A stretch of DNA of 64,000 nucleotides from Pseudomonas tensinigenes (GTDB lineage Bacteria > Pseudomonadota > Gammaproteobacteria > Pseudomonadales > Pseudomonadaceae): assembly GCF_014268445.2 (NCBI RefSeq), contig NZ_CP077089.1, positions 2,039,501-2,103,500 on the forward strand, read 5' to 3'. Shown here in pieces: positions 15,364 to 23,776 of this stretch. Below the pieces are notes generated by a model. The model had not been told where the DNA came from. It was given only the letters and a program-made list of their open reading frames with translations, and ran no database searches. The position numbers and the translations under genes are program-made. Every line of letters begins with the position of its first letter. Positions within the stretch are counted from its first letter, which is position 1.

Positions 15364-17634
15364 ATGAGCTTCGGCGCCGATGAAGAGATCCTTCAGGATT
15401 TCCTGGTTGAGGCCGGCGAGATTCTTGAGCAACTGTCCGAACAACTGGTCGAGCTGGAAAGCCGCCCGGATGACGCAGATCTGCTCAACGCAATTTTTCG
15501 CGGTTTCCACACTGTAAAAGGGGGCGCCGGCTTCCTTCAGCTCAATGAGCTGGTGGAGTGCTGTCACATCGCCGAAAACGTGTTCGACATCCTGCGCAAG
15601 GGTGAGCGTCGCGTTGATGCAGAACTGATGGACGTTGTCCTCGAAGCACTGGACGCGGTGAACAGCATGTTCACTGAGGTTCGTGAGCGTGCGCCGATCA
15701 CCGCGGCCACCCCGGAACTGCTGGCCGCCCTGGCGCGTCTGGCCGAACCGCAATCGGCGGACGCAGCCCCGGTTTCGCCAGTGGCCGAGATGATCGAAGA
15801 ACTGGTCGTCGAAGGCGACGCGTCGGGCGACATCACCGATAACGAATTCGAACAGCTGCTGGATTCGCTGAACGCCGTCAAGGCCGAAGCCGAGGCCCCG
15901 GCCGCTGCTGCACCTGCGCAAACGGCCGCTGAAGCCGCGAGCGATGAAATCACCGATGCCGAGTTCGAGTCGTTGCTCGATCAGTTGCACGGCAAGGGCC
16001 AGTTCGCGGTGGACGCGGTTGCACCAGCGGCGGCAGCCCCTGCGGCTCCGGCCAAGGGCGACAGCTCCGACATCACCGACGACGAATTCGAAGCCCTGCT
16101 CGATCAGTTGCATGGCAAGGGCAACTTTGCCGTGGACGCGCTGGAGTCGGCGATTGCTTCGGCACCGGCGCCGGCTGCTCCAGCGGCCGCCGCTGCCGGC
16201 AGCGATCTGATCAGCGATCACGAGTTCGAATCGCTGCTCGACGAATTGCACGGTAAAGGCAAGTTCTCCGAAGTCGGCACCGCCGCTGCTGGCAGTGCTT
16301 CGACCGTCGCCACGCCTGCCGCCAAGGCACCGGCCGCTGCTGCAGCGCCCAAGCCTGCCGCCAAGCCTGAGCCAAAAGCCGAAGCGCCAAAACCGGCTGC
16401 CGCTGCTGCACCGGCTCCGGCCCGTGCGCCGGCAACACCGCCACCGGAAAAACCGGCAAGCGAAGCCGAAACCACCGTGCGCGTCGACACTGCACGTCTC
16501 GACGAAATCATGAACATGGTCGGCGAGCTGGTGCTGGTGCGTAACCGTCTGGTGCGCCTGGGTCTGAACAGCGGCGATGAAGCCATGCAAAAGGCCGTGT
16601 CGAACCTCGACGTGGTCACGGCTGACTTGCAGACTGCCGTCATGAAGACGCGGATGCAGCCGATCAAGAAGGTCTTCGGGCGCTTCCCGCGCCTGGTTCG
16701 TGACCTCGCGCGTCAGCTCAAGAAAGAGATCAACCTGGAACTGGTGGGTGAAGAAACCGACCTCGACAAAAACCTTGTCGAGGCCCTGGCCGACCCGCTG
16801 GTCCACTTGGTGCGCAACGCCGTCGACCACGGCATCGAGTCGCCGGAAGAACGCGAAGCGTCGGGCAAGGCCCGTGGTGGTCGTGTTGTTCTGGCGGCCG
16901 AGCAAGAGGGCGACCATATCCTGCTGTCGATTTCCGATGACGGCAAAGGCATGGACCCGAACGTCCTGCGCGCCATCGCGGTTAAACGCGGTGTGATGGA
17001 CAAGGACGCGGCCGATCGCCTCAGCGACACCGAGTGCTACAACCTGATTTTCGCCCCGGGTTTCTCGACCAAGACCGAGATATCCGACGTCTCCGGCCGT
17101 GGCGTCGGCATGGACGTGGTGAAGACCAAGATTTCCCAGCTCAACGGTTCGATCAACATCTACTCGACCAAGGGCCAAGGCTCGAAGATCGTCATCAAGG
17201 TGCCGCTGACCCTCGCGATCATGCCAACCCTGATGGTGATGCTCGGCAATCAGGCGTTTGCGTTCCCGCTGGTCAACGTCAACGAAATCTTCCACCTCGA
17301 CCTGTCGACCACCAACGTCGTCGACGGTCAGGAAGTGGTGATCGTGCGGGACAAGGCGCTGCCATTGTTCTACCTCAAGCGCTGGCTGGTCAGCTCCGCC
17401 GCTCACGAAGAGCAGCGTGAAGGCCACGTGGTGATCCTTTCGGTGGGCACCCAGCGGATCGGCTTCGTCGTCGATCAACTGGTCGGTCAGGAAGAAGTGG
17501 TCATCAAGCCATTGGGCAAAATGCTGCAGGGCACTCCGGGCATGTCCGGCGCCACCATCACGGGTGACGGCCGCATCGCGCTGATTCTCGATGTTCCAAG
17601 CATGCTCAAGCGTTACGCCGCACGGCGTATTTGA
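15364..17634 (+). CDS. cheA: Chemotaxis histidine kinase CheA with four-fold linker repeat
   Basis: A 756-residue kinase. The P1 (Hpt) domain holds the phosphorylated His at about residue 49 ([14 protein letters not shown]). An Ala/Pro-rich linker of about 240 residues contains four copies of an acidic motif, I-T/S-D-x-E-F-E-x-L-L-D (about residues 157, 196, 237 and 282; the last three continue LHGKG). Next come the dimerisation domain, the ATPase domain (VRNAVDHG at about 482, DDGKGMD at about 524) and the C-terminal CheW-like domain. In Vibrio the corresponding linker region (LID) binds ParP, and parC/parP lie in this operon. No separate CheY-binding P2 domain is obvious. CheA phosphorylates CheY and CheB. 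Confidence 0.97.
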   Translation: MSFGADEEILQDFLVEAGEILEQLSEQLVELESRPDDADLLNAIFRGFHTVKGGAGFLQLNELVECCHIAENVFDILRKGERRVDAELMDVVLEALDAVNSMFTEVRERAPITAATPELLAALARLAEPQSADAAPVSPVAEMIEELVVEGDASGDITDNEFEQLLDSLNAVKAEAEAPAAAAPAQTAAEAASDEITDAEFESLLDQLHGKGQFAVDAVAPAAAAPAAPAKGDSSDITDDEFEALLDQLHGKGNFAVDALESAIASAPAPAAPAAAAAGSDLISDHEFESLLDELHGKGKFSEVGTAAAGSASTVATPAAKAPAAAAAPKPAAKPEPKAEAPKPAAAAAPAPARAPATPPPEKPASEAETTVRVDTARLDEIMNMVGELVLVRNRLVRLGLNSGDEAMQKAVSNLDVVTADLQTAVMKTRMQPIKKVFGRFPRLVRDLARQLKKEINLELVGEETDLDKNLVEALADPLVHLVRNAVDHGIESPEEREASGKARGGRVVLAAEQEGDHILLSISDDGKGMDPNVLRAIAVKRGVMDKDAADRLSDTECYNLIFAPGFSTKTEISDVSGRGVGMDVVKTKISQLNGSINIYSTKGQGSKIVIKVPLTLAIMPTLMVMLGNQAFAFPLVNVNEIFHLDLSTTNVVDGQEVVIVRDKALPLFYLKRWLVSSAAHEEQREGHVVILSVGTQRIGFVVDQLVGQEEVVIKPLGKMLQGTPGMSGATITGDGRIALILDVPSMLKRYAARRI

Positions 17635-17683
17635 ATCCGGGGCGGCGGGGCGACAACGTCCCGCTGCACCTAATGGAGTGTTT

Positions 17684-18832
17684 ATGGCAGTCAAAGTCCT
17701 GGTGGTGGACGATTCGGGTTTTTTCCGCCGCCGCGTCTCGGAAATTCTTTCAGCGGATCCGAGCATTCAGGTGGTCGGCACCGCCACCAACGGTAAAGAG
17801 GCGATCGATCAGGCGCTGGCACTCAAGCCGGACGTGATCACCATGGACTACGAGATGCCGATGATGGATGGCATCACGGCAGTGCGGCACATCATGCAGC
17901 GCTGCCCGACCCCGGTGTTGATGTTCTCCTCGCTGACCCACGAAGGCGCCCGGGTCACCCTCGATGCGCTGGACGCCGGCGCGGTGGATTTCCTGCCGAA
18001 GAATTTCGAAGACATCTCGCGCAATCCCGAGAAGGTCAAGCAATTGCTGTGCGAGAAGGTGCATAGCATCTCGCGCAGTAATCGTCGTTTCAGTGCTTAT
18101 AGCGCACCGGCTCCAGCCGCAGCGCCAACGCCTGCACCGGCTCCGGCGCCATCCAGCTTCAGCAGCCACAGCACCAGCGCACCGGCACGTCCGGCACCCG
18201 CGCCTGTGCATGCACCTGCTCCAAGCCGTGCTCCGGCTGCCAGCGCTTCGTCGCCGGCACCGAAACGCAAAGCCTACAAACTGGTTGCCATTGGTACGTC
18301 GACGGGCGGCCCGGTTGCCCTGCAACGCGTGCTGACTCAGTTGCCAGCGAACTTTCCGGCGCCGATCGTGCTGATCCAGCACATGCCGGCAGCGTTCACC
18401 AAGGCGTTTGCCGAGCGTCTCGACAAGCTGTGCCGCATCAGCGTCAAGGAAGCCGAGGATGGCGACATCCTGCGTCCGGGCCTGGCGTTGCTCGCTCCTG
18501 GTGGCAAGCAAATGATGATCGATGGCCGTGGCGCGGTGAAAATCCTCCCGGGCGACGAGCGTCTGAACTACAAGCCGTGCGTGGACATCACCTTCGGTTC
18601 GGCGGCGAAATCCTACGGCGACAAAGTTCTGGCGGTCGTACTGACCGGTATGGGCGCCGACGGCCGTGAAGGCGCGCGTCTGCTCAAGCAGGGCGGTAGT
18701 GCCGTGTGGGCGCAGGATGAAGCCAGTTGTGTGATCTACGGCATGCCGATGGCCATCGTCAAAGCCGACCTCGCCGACGCGGTATACAGCCTCGACGACA
18801 TCGGCAAACACATTGTCGAGGCGTGTATCTGA
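17684..18832 (+). CDS. cheB: Chemotaxis methylesterase/deamidase CheB
   Basis: A 382-residue protein from ATG 17684 (GGAG 7 bases upstream). The receiver domain comes first ([13 protein letters not shown]; acceptor Asp near residue 55 in [10 protein letters not shown]). An Ala/Pro-rich linker spans about residues 140-190, and the methylesterase domain carries the catalytic Ser in GTSTGGP near residue 206 and the motif GMGADG. CheB removes methyl groups from chemoreceptors as part of adaptation. Its stop shares one base with the motC start. Confidence 0.97.
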   Translation: MAVKVLVVDDSGFFRRRVSEILSADPSIQVVGTATNGKEAIDQALALKPDVITMDYEMPMMDGITAVRHIMQRCPTPVLMFSSLTHEGARVTLDALDAGAVDFLPKNFEDISRNPEKVKQLLCEKVHSISRSNRRFSAYSAPAPAAAPTPAPAPAPSSFSSHSTSAPARPAPAPVHAPAPSRAPAASASSPAPKRKAYKLVAIGTSTGGPVALQRVLTQLPANFPAPIVLIQHMPAAFTKAFAERLDKLCRISVKEAEDGDILRPGLALLAPGGKQMMIDGRGAVKILPGDERLNYKPCVDITFGSAAKSYGDKVLAVVLTGMGADGREGARLLKQGGSAVWAQDEASCVIYGMPMAIVKADLADAVYSLDDIGKHIVEACI

Positions 18833-19572
18833 TGGATGTTCTAAGCCTTATCGGGATCATCATGGCGTTCGTCGCCATCATCGGTGGTAACTACCTTGAG
18901 GGTGGTCACCTCGGTGCGCTGGCCAACGGCCCGGCGGCATTGATCGTACTGGGCGGCACCATCGGTGCCGCACTGCTGCAATCGCCGATGAGCGCGTTCA
19001 AACGCGCCATGCAGATTCTGGCGTGGATCTTCTTCCCGCCGCGTGTGGACTTGGCCGGCGGCATTGATAGCGTGGTCAACTGGAGCCTCACCGCACGCAA
19101 GGAAGGTTTGTTGGGTCTGGAAGGCGTGGCCGATGCCGAACCGGACAACTACTCGCGCAAAGGCCTGCAACTGTTGGTCGACGGTGCCGAGCCGGAAGCG
19201 ATTCGCAGCATCCTCGAAGTGGATTTCTACACCCAGGAAGCCCGCGACATCGAAGCCGCGAAAGTCTTCGAAAGCATGGGCGGCTACGCGCCGACCATCG
19301 GCATCATCGGCGCGGTGATGGGCCTGATCCACGTGATGGGCAATCTTGCTGATCCGACCCAGTTGGGCAGCGGCATTGCTGTGGCTTTCGTCGCGACCAT
19401 CTATGGTGTGGCCAGTGCCAACCTGATCCTGCTGCCGGTGGCAGCCAAATTGAAGTCAATCGCGTTGCGGCAGTCGCGTTATCGCGAAATGTTGTTGGAA
19501 GGCATTTTGTCGATCGCCGAAGGTGAAAACCCTCGCTCCATTGAGTTGAAGCTGCAAGGCTTCATGGATTAA
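18832..19572 (+). CDS. motC: Flagellar stator protein MotC (MotA family)
   Basis: A 246-residue protein with hydrophobic segments at about residues 1-22, 30-50, 145-170 and 180-205, the MotA topology. The motif MGGYAPTIGIIGAVMGLIHV is typical of MotA/ExbB proteins. With MotD it forms the second Pseudomonas stator, a proton channel that drives the motor; the MotAB pair is encoded elsewhere. It starts on the last base of cheB and precedes motD by 12 bases. Confidence 0.95.
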   Translation: MDVLSLIGIIMAFVAIIGGNYLEGGHLGALANGPAALIVLGGTIGAALLQSPMSAFKRAMQILAWIFFPPRVDLAGGIDSVVNWSLTARKEGLLGLEGVADAEPDNYSRKGLQLLVDGAEPEAIRSILEVDFYTQEARDIEAAKVFESMGGYAPTIGIIGAVMGLIHVMGNLADPTQLGSGIAVAFVATIYGVASANLILLPVAAKLKSIALRQSRYREMLLEGILSIAEGENPRSIELKLQGFMD

Positions 19573-19584
19573 GGGAATAACCTC

Positions 19585-20475
19585 ATGGCACGTCGTCGCC
19601 ACCAGGAAGAGCATGTAAACCACGAACGCTGGCTGGTTTCCTACGCTGACTTCATCACGTTGCTGTTCGCGTTCTTCGTGGTCATGTACTCGATTTCGTC
19701 GATCAACGAAGGCAAGTACAAAGAGATTTCAGAAGCGCTGGTCGGGGTCTTCAAGGACTCCGACCGCGCGCTCAAGCCGATTCCGATTGGTGACGAGCGG
19801 CCGAAAACCGTGACCCCGGCCAAGCCGCTGGTCAAGGACGCCGAGCAGATCGACGCCGGTATCGCCGGCGCCAGCGATCCGCTGAAAAGCATCGCCGATG
19901 ACATCAGCGCTGCGTTCGGCGACTTGATCAGTTCCAACCAGATGACTGTGCGTGGCAACGAGCTGTGGGTCGAGATCGAACTCAATTCCAGCCTGTTGTT
20001 CGGCAGTGGCGATGCCATGCCGAGCGACATTGCCTTCAACATCATCGACAAGGTTGCAGCGATTCTGAAACCGTTCGACAACCCGATTCACGTCGAAGGC
20101 TTCACCGATGATCAGCCGATCCGCACCGCGCAGTACCCGACCAACTGGGAACTGTCCTCGGCGCGGTCGGCGAGCATCGTGCGCATGCTGGCCATGCAGG
20201 GTGTGAACCCTGGCCGATTGGCGTCGGTGGGTTACGGCGAGTTTCAACCGGTGGCCAACAACGCTACCGCTGAAGGCCGGGGGAAAAACCGCCGGGTGGT
20301 TCTGGTGGTGTCGCGCAATCTCGATGTACGTCGCAGTCTCACGGGCACCGGAACCGCCAATGCGCAACCGGACGCTGCGTTGAAGCGTGCTGGCACACAA
20401 ACTGCACCGACCCCGGTCAAGACGCCGGGACGCGAGAGTGCCGTCAATTCTCCGTCACCCGCATTAACACGCTGA
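19585..20475 (+). CDS. motD: Flagellar stator protein MotD (MotB family, OmpA-like)
   Basis: A 296-residue protein. One transmembrane helix lies near residues 18-38 (SYADFITLLFAFFVVMYSIS), with the conserved proton-carrying Asp in SYADF. A periplasmic OmpA-like peptidoglycan-binding domain spans about residues 140-250 (VEGFTDDQPI, RVVLVVSR). It anchors the MotCD stator to the cell wall. The C-terminal 40 residues are Pro/Thr-rich and low in complexity. Confidence 0.95.
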   Translation: MARRRHQEEHVNHERWLVSYADFITLLFAFFVVMYSISSINEGKYKEISEALVGVFKDSDRALKPIPIGDERPKTVTPAKPLVKDAEQIDAGIAGASDPLKSIADDISAAFGDLISSNQMTVRGNELWVEIELNSSLLFGSGDAMPSDIAFNIIDKVAAILKPFDNPIHVEGFTDDQPIRTAQYPTNWELSSARSASIVRMLAMQGVNPGRLASVGYGEFQPVANNATAEGRGKNRRVVLVVSRNLDVRRSLTGTGTANAQPDAALKRAGTQTAPTPVKTPGRESAVNSPSPALTR

Positions 20476-20518
20476 GCTATGTCTCGGTCGAGCATATCGG
20501 CCGGGAGGAACGAACTGA

Positions 20519-21307
20519 ATGAGAGTCTGGGCAGTCGCCAATCAAAAGGGTGGTGTCGGTAAAACCACATCTTCCATCGCTTTAGCCGGATTGCTGGCCG
20601 AGGCGGGCAAGCGCGTGGTTGTGGTCGATCTCGACCCGCACGGCTCGATGACCAGCTATTTCGGCTACGACCCCGACAGCCTGGAACACAGCAATTACGA
20701 CCTGTTTCTGCACAAGGGCAGCGTGCCGCAAGGCCTGCCGGGGCAATTGCTGTTGTCGACCAGCGACGAACGCATTTCCCTGCTACCGTCGAGCACCGCA
20801 TTGGCAACCCTTGAGCGTCAGTCGCCGGGGCAGAGTGGTCTGGGTCTGGTGATCGCCAAGAGTCTGGCGCAGCTGTGGCAGGACTTCGATTACGCGGTGA
20901 TCGACAGCCCGCCGTTGCTCGGCGTGCTGATGGTCAACGCCCTCGCGGCGAGCCAGCAACTGGTGATCCCGGTGCAGACCGAACACCTGGCCGTCAAAGG
21001 TCTGGAGCGCATGGTCAACACCCTGGCGATGATCAACCGCTCGCGCAAACAGGCGCTGCCGTTCAGCATCGTGCCGACCCTGTTCGATCGCCGTACGCAG
21101 GCATCGATGCACACCTTGCGTGTGCTGCGTGACAAATTCCCCGACGAAATCTGGCAGGGTTATATCCCGGTCGATACCCGTCTGCGCGACGCCAGCCGTG
21201 CCGGTGTCACGCCTTCGCAATTCGACGGCAAGAGCCGTGGCGTGCTGGCGTATCGCGCGCTGCTCAAGCATCTGTTGGCGCAACAACTTGTTCCGCAGGT
21301 GGCTTGA
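20519..21307 (+). CDS. parC: ParA-family ATPase ParC for polar chemotaxis arrays
   Basis: A 262-residue ParA/Soj-like ATPase with the P-loop KGGVGKTT at about residues 9-16 and a second motif VVDLDPHGSMTSYFG. No parB partner or parS site follows; instead the neighbour is a CheW-domain protein. This is the ParC-ParP arrangement known from Vibrio and Pseudomonas, where ParC places chemotaxis arrays at the cell pole and ensures their inheritance. A GGGAGG ribosome binding site precedes the ATG. Confidence 0.88.
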   Translation: MRVWAVANQKGGVGKTTSSIALAGLLAEAGKRVVVVDLDPHGSMTSYFGYDPDSLEHSNYDLFLHKGSVPQGLPGQLLLSTSDERISLLPSSTALATLERQSPGQSGLGLVIAKSLAQLWQDFDYAVIDSPPLLGVLMVNALAASQQLVIPVQTEHLAVKGLERMVNTLAMINRSRKQALPFSIVPTLFDRRTQASMHTLRVLRDKFPDEIWQGYIPVDTRLRDASRAGVTPSQFDGKSRGVLAYRALLKHLLAQQLVPQVA

Positions 21308-21351
21308 GATGAACCTGTCCCGATCACGCATGCCTGACTTGCACAAATCCT

Positions 21352-21380
21352 GTGGGAGCGAGCCTGCTCGCGAAGCAGGC
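21352..21380. repeat. Single REP between parC and parP, inside an 8-bp direct repeat
   Basis: One REP copy lies at 21352-21380 inside the chemotaxis operon. The segment that contains it is bounded by GATGAACC at 21308-21315 and at 21412-21419; both copies include an ATG, and the second is the parP start. The arrangement looks like an insertion with a short target duplication that moved the original start codon. Confidence 0.75.
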
Positions 21381-21412
21381 GACGCGGTTTCCCTGTCTGG
21401 CGCTGTTGGCCG

Positions 21413-22372
21413 ATGAACCGCCCAATCAAGCTCACATCGCGTCCGCAATTGGCGCTGCAGTCTTATCTGGATAATTTGCTGCAGGACATTCCTGAGGAAC
21501 TGCCGCCGGTCATTGAGGCGCAGCCTGAAGTTGTGGAAAGCAGCGAGGCGCTGGACGAGTTCCAGGCAGCGGTACTGGAAGAGCAGGCGCGTGACGCACA
21601 GAAAGCGGCCAGGCCTGCTGCGTCCGTTGTCGCGCCTGCCGTTGCACCTGTGGCGAAAGCGCCGGTTGCATTGATTGAAGAAACCGAGCCGGTTCGCGCG
21701 CCAGTCTCGACGCTCGCGCCGTTGCTGCAAACCCAGTTGCTGAAAACCGCGCCGGAACCGGCCGTGGTCGAACCGGCTCCGGCTCCGGTTGCACCCGCAC
21801 CCGTCGAGCAAACGCTGGTGCCGCCATTGGTCGAAGTGCATCTGCCGCCGAACAACACGCCGCCACCGGTAGAAACCGATGGCCGCCCGGCCTGGGCCTC
21901 TGAAGCGTTCGAATGCCTGCTGTTCGACGTCGCCGGCCTGACGCTGGCCGTGCCGCTGGTATGCCTCGGCTCGATCTACTCACTGGCCGGCCACGAGCTG
22001 ACGCCGTTGTTCGGTCAGCCGGAATGGTTCCTCGGGATCCTGCCGAGCCAGGCCGGCAACCTGAAAGTCTTGGACACCGCGCGCTGGGTCATGCCGGATC
22101 GCTATCGCGATGACTTCCGTCAGGGCTTGCAGTACGTGATTTCGGTACAAGGTTACGAGTGGGGCCTGGCGGTGCATCAGGTCAGCCGCTCGTTGCGTCT
22201 GGACCCGAATGAAATCAAATGGAGAAGTCACCGGGGTCAGCGGCCATGGCTCGCCGGCACCGTGATTGAGCACATGTGTGCATTGCTTGACGTTTCCGCA
22301 CTGGCCGAGTTGATCGCCAGCGGTGGGGCAAAGCACTTCGGCGGCCACAAGCCGCTACATAAACCGACATAG
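21413..22372 (+). CDS. parP: CheW-domain coupling protein ParP
   Basis: A 319-residue protein. The first 160 residues are low in complexity and rich in Pro, Ala and Val. The C-terminal 140 residues (FECLLFDVAGLTLAVPLVCL, then GILPSQAGNLKVLDTARWV) match a CheW-like fold. In Vibrio ParP uses this domain to bind CheA and ParC and protects polar arrays. The ATG at 21413 has no clear ribosome binding site. An alternative ATG at 21309, just after the parC stop, opens a frame that ends at 21416, so the REP-bearing insertion may have shifted translation initiation. Confidence 0.85.
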   Translation: MNRPIKLTSRPQLALQSYLDNLLQDIPEELPPVIEAQPEVVESSEALDEFQAAVLEEQARDAQKAARPAASVVAPAVAPVAKAPVALIEETEPVRAPVSTLAPLLQTQLLKTAPEPAVVEPAPAPVAPAPVEQTLVPPLVEVHLPPNNTPPPVETDGRPAWASEAFECLLFDVAGLTLAVPLVCLGSIYSLAGHELTPLFGQPEWFLGILPSQAGNLKVLDTARWVMPDRYRDDFRQGLQYVISVQGYEWGLAVHQVSRSLRLDPNEIKWRSHRGQRPWLAGTVIEHMCALLDVSALAELIASGGAKHFGGHKPLHKPT

Positions 22373-22428
22373 CAGCCGACATAACAATCAGGCGACGGCA
22401 TTGTTGAATGCCGCCACACAGAACACAC

Positions 22429-22448
22429 ACCGCTCAGAGCGGTTTTTT
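22429..22448 (+). terminator. Intrinsic terminator between parP and cheW
   Basis: The stem ACCGCT/AGCGGT with loop CAG is followed by six T (22443-22448). A second hairpin, GGCATT-GTTG-AATGCC, lies just upstream (22397-22412). The terminator lies only 14 bases before the cheW start, so it would separate cheW expression from the operon or attenuate it. Confidence 0.7.
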
Positions 22449-22462
22449 CGAGGGGTCAGGGT

Positions 22463-22948
22463 ATGAGTAGTCAGGCGACGAATGCAAAAGGTTCTGAAGA
22501 TCCGATCCTGCAATGGGTGACCTTCAAACTGGATAACGAAACCTACGGCATCAACGTGATGCGCGTGCAGGAAGTGCTGCGCTACACCGAGATCGCTCCG
22601 GTGCCGGGCGCGCCAAGCTACGTGCTGGGCATCATCAACCTGCGCGGTAACGTGGTCACCGTGATCGACACCCGTCAGCGCTTCGGCCTGAACAGCGGCG
22701 AGATCAGCGACAACACCCGTATCGTCATCATCGAAGCCGACAAGCAAGTCGTCGGCATCATGGTCGACAGCGTGGCCGAAGTGGTTTACCTGCGTCAGTC
22801 GGAAATCGAGACGGCGCCGAACGTCGGCAATGAAGAGTCGGCCAAGTTCATCCAGGGCGTGTGCAACAAGAACAACGAGTTGCTGATCCTGGTCGAGCTG
22901 GACAAGATGATGAGCGAAGAAGAATGGTCGGACCTGGAGAATATCTGA
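22463..22948 (+). CDS. cheW: Chemotaxis coupling protein CheW
   Basis: A 161-residue single CheW domain (WVTFKLDNETYGINVMRVQE, VLGIINLRGNVVTVIDTR). It links chemoreceptors to CheA in the signalling array. GAGGGG and AGGG lie just before the ATG. The gene after it starts immediately behind its stop. A terminator hairpin precedes it, so it may be transcribed partly on its own. Confidence 0.97.
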   Translation: MSSQATNAKGSEDPILQWVTFKLDNETYGINVMRVQEVLRYTEIAPVPGAPSYVLGIINLRGNVVTVIDTRQRFGLNSGEISDNTRIVIIEADKQVVGIMVDSVAEVVYLRQSEIETAPNVGNEESAKFIQGVCNKNNELLILVELDKMMSEEEWSDLENI

Positions 22949-23341
22949 TTGATTCTCGAGGTCGCGGTCATTGTCCTGTTCCTCTTCTGGGCAGGCACGC
23001 TGGCAATGTTTGTGTCGTACATCAAGGCGCAGCGGGTCATCGCTGCGCAACAGGCTCAGGGCGATGCGCTGCGTGATCAGCGCATCAAGGACCTGGCCAA
23101 GCGTGTCGACGATTACCAGAACGGCAACGTGCGCATGGGCGAAGCTCTGCATGAGTTGCGGGCGGTAGTCGGGCCGTTGCCGGACAAGATTGTTGCGCTG
23201 GAGCAGCGCGATCCATCGAGCCTGTCGTTCGCCCAAGCGGCGAAACTGGTGGGCATGGGCGCGAGCGTTGATGAACTGACTCAGTCCTGCGGGTTGACCC
23301 AGGCTGAGGCGGAGTTGATGCGCAAACTTCACAAGAACTGA
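22949..23341 (+). CDS. DUF2802 protein, 130 aa, one N-terminal membrane helix
   Basis: The start is TTG 22949, the codon directly after the cheW stop, so translation should be coupled. The N-terminal hydrophobic helix (VAVIVLFLFWAGTLAMFVSY, about residues 4-23) is followed by a coiled-coil-like region (residues 35-75) and a C-terminal helix-turn-helix-like part (FAQAAKLVGMGASVDELTQS, CGLTQAEAELMRKL). Proteins of this type, labelled DUF2802, regularly follow cheW in Pseudomonas. The function is unknown; the position suggests a link to the polar motility machinery. Confidence 0.8.
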   Translation: MILEVAVIVLFLFWAGTLAMFVSYIKAQRVIAAQQAQGDALRDQRIKDLAKRVDDYQNGNVRMGEALHELRAVVGPLPDKIVALEQRDPSSLSFAQAAKLVGMGASVDELTQSCGLTQAEAELMRKLHKN

Positions 23342-23364
23342 TCATTGCGGTCACGCTGAAATAG

Positions 23365-23435
23365 CCATTCGCGAGCAGGCTCGCTCCCACATTCGATCTC
23401 GGTCTAATGTGGGAGCGAGCCTGCTCGCGAAGGCG
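23365..23435. repeat. REP palindrome pair (BIME)
   Basis: Inverted REP copies at 23365-23390 and 23409-23435 lie between the convergent DUF2802 and flhB2 genes. No separate terminator is seen there. Confidence 0.9.
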
Positions 23436-23446
23436 TCTTCGAAGTC

Positions 23447-23776
23447 TCAGTAATCATCCCCGCGATCGGTGACGTCCTTCTCGACCATCGGCGCATTCGG
23501 ATCCTGCCCCTCGGGGAATTTCCCCTTCAGATTCCACGCAAACGCGATGATCTCGGCGATCGTGCGATACAGCTCTTCAGGAATGCTGTCGCCCAGTTCC
23601 ATCCGCGCCAGCAAGCGCACCAATTCAGCATTCTCGTAAATCGGCACTTCGCAATCGCGAGCAATGCGCAGGATTTCTTCGGCCAGTTCGTCGTCACCCT
23701 TGGCGGTGAGGGTCGGGGCGTGGTTGCCGTCGTATTTGAGGGCGATGGCCTGGCGTGGGGCAGTGGAATCGTTCAT
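23447..23776 (-). CDS. Free-standing FlhB C-terminal domain protein (FlhB2)
   Basis: A 109-residue protein that matches the part of FlhB after the autocleavage site: APRQAIALKYDGN corresponds to PTHYAVALKYDSE of FlhB, and the later helices also correspond. The Asn-Pro-Thr-His motif is absent and no cleavage would be needed, because the gene begins at that point. There is no membrane part. It overlaps the stop of the FliK-domain gene by 4 bases. Because FliK and the FlhB C-domain interact in the hook-length switch, the pair probably works together. The precise role is unproven. Confidence 0.9.
   Translation of the reverse strand: MNDSTAPRQAIALKYDGNHAPTLTAKGDDELAEEILRIARDCEVPIYENAELVRLLARMELGDSIPEELYRTIAEIIAFAWNLKGKFPEGQDPNAPMVEKDVTDRGDDY

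Noticed and set aside
15361..17766. 801-codon open frame antisense to cheA
   Set aside because: Long antisense frames are common opposite GC-rich, codon-biased genes. The translation is low in complexity (Arg/Gly/His/Gln-rich) and cheA is certain on the other strand.
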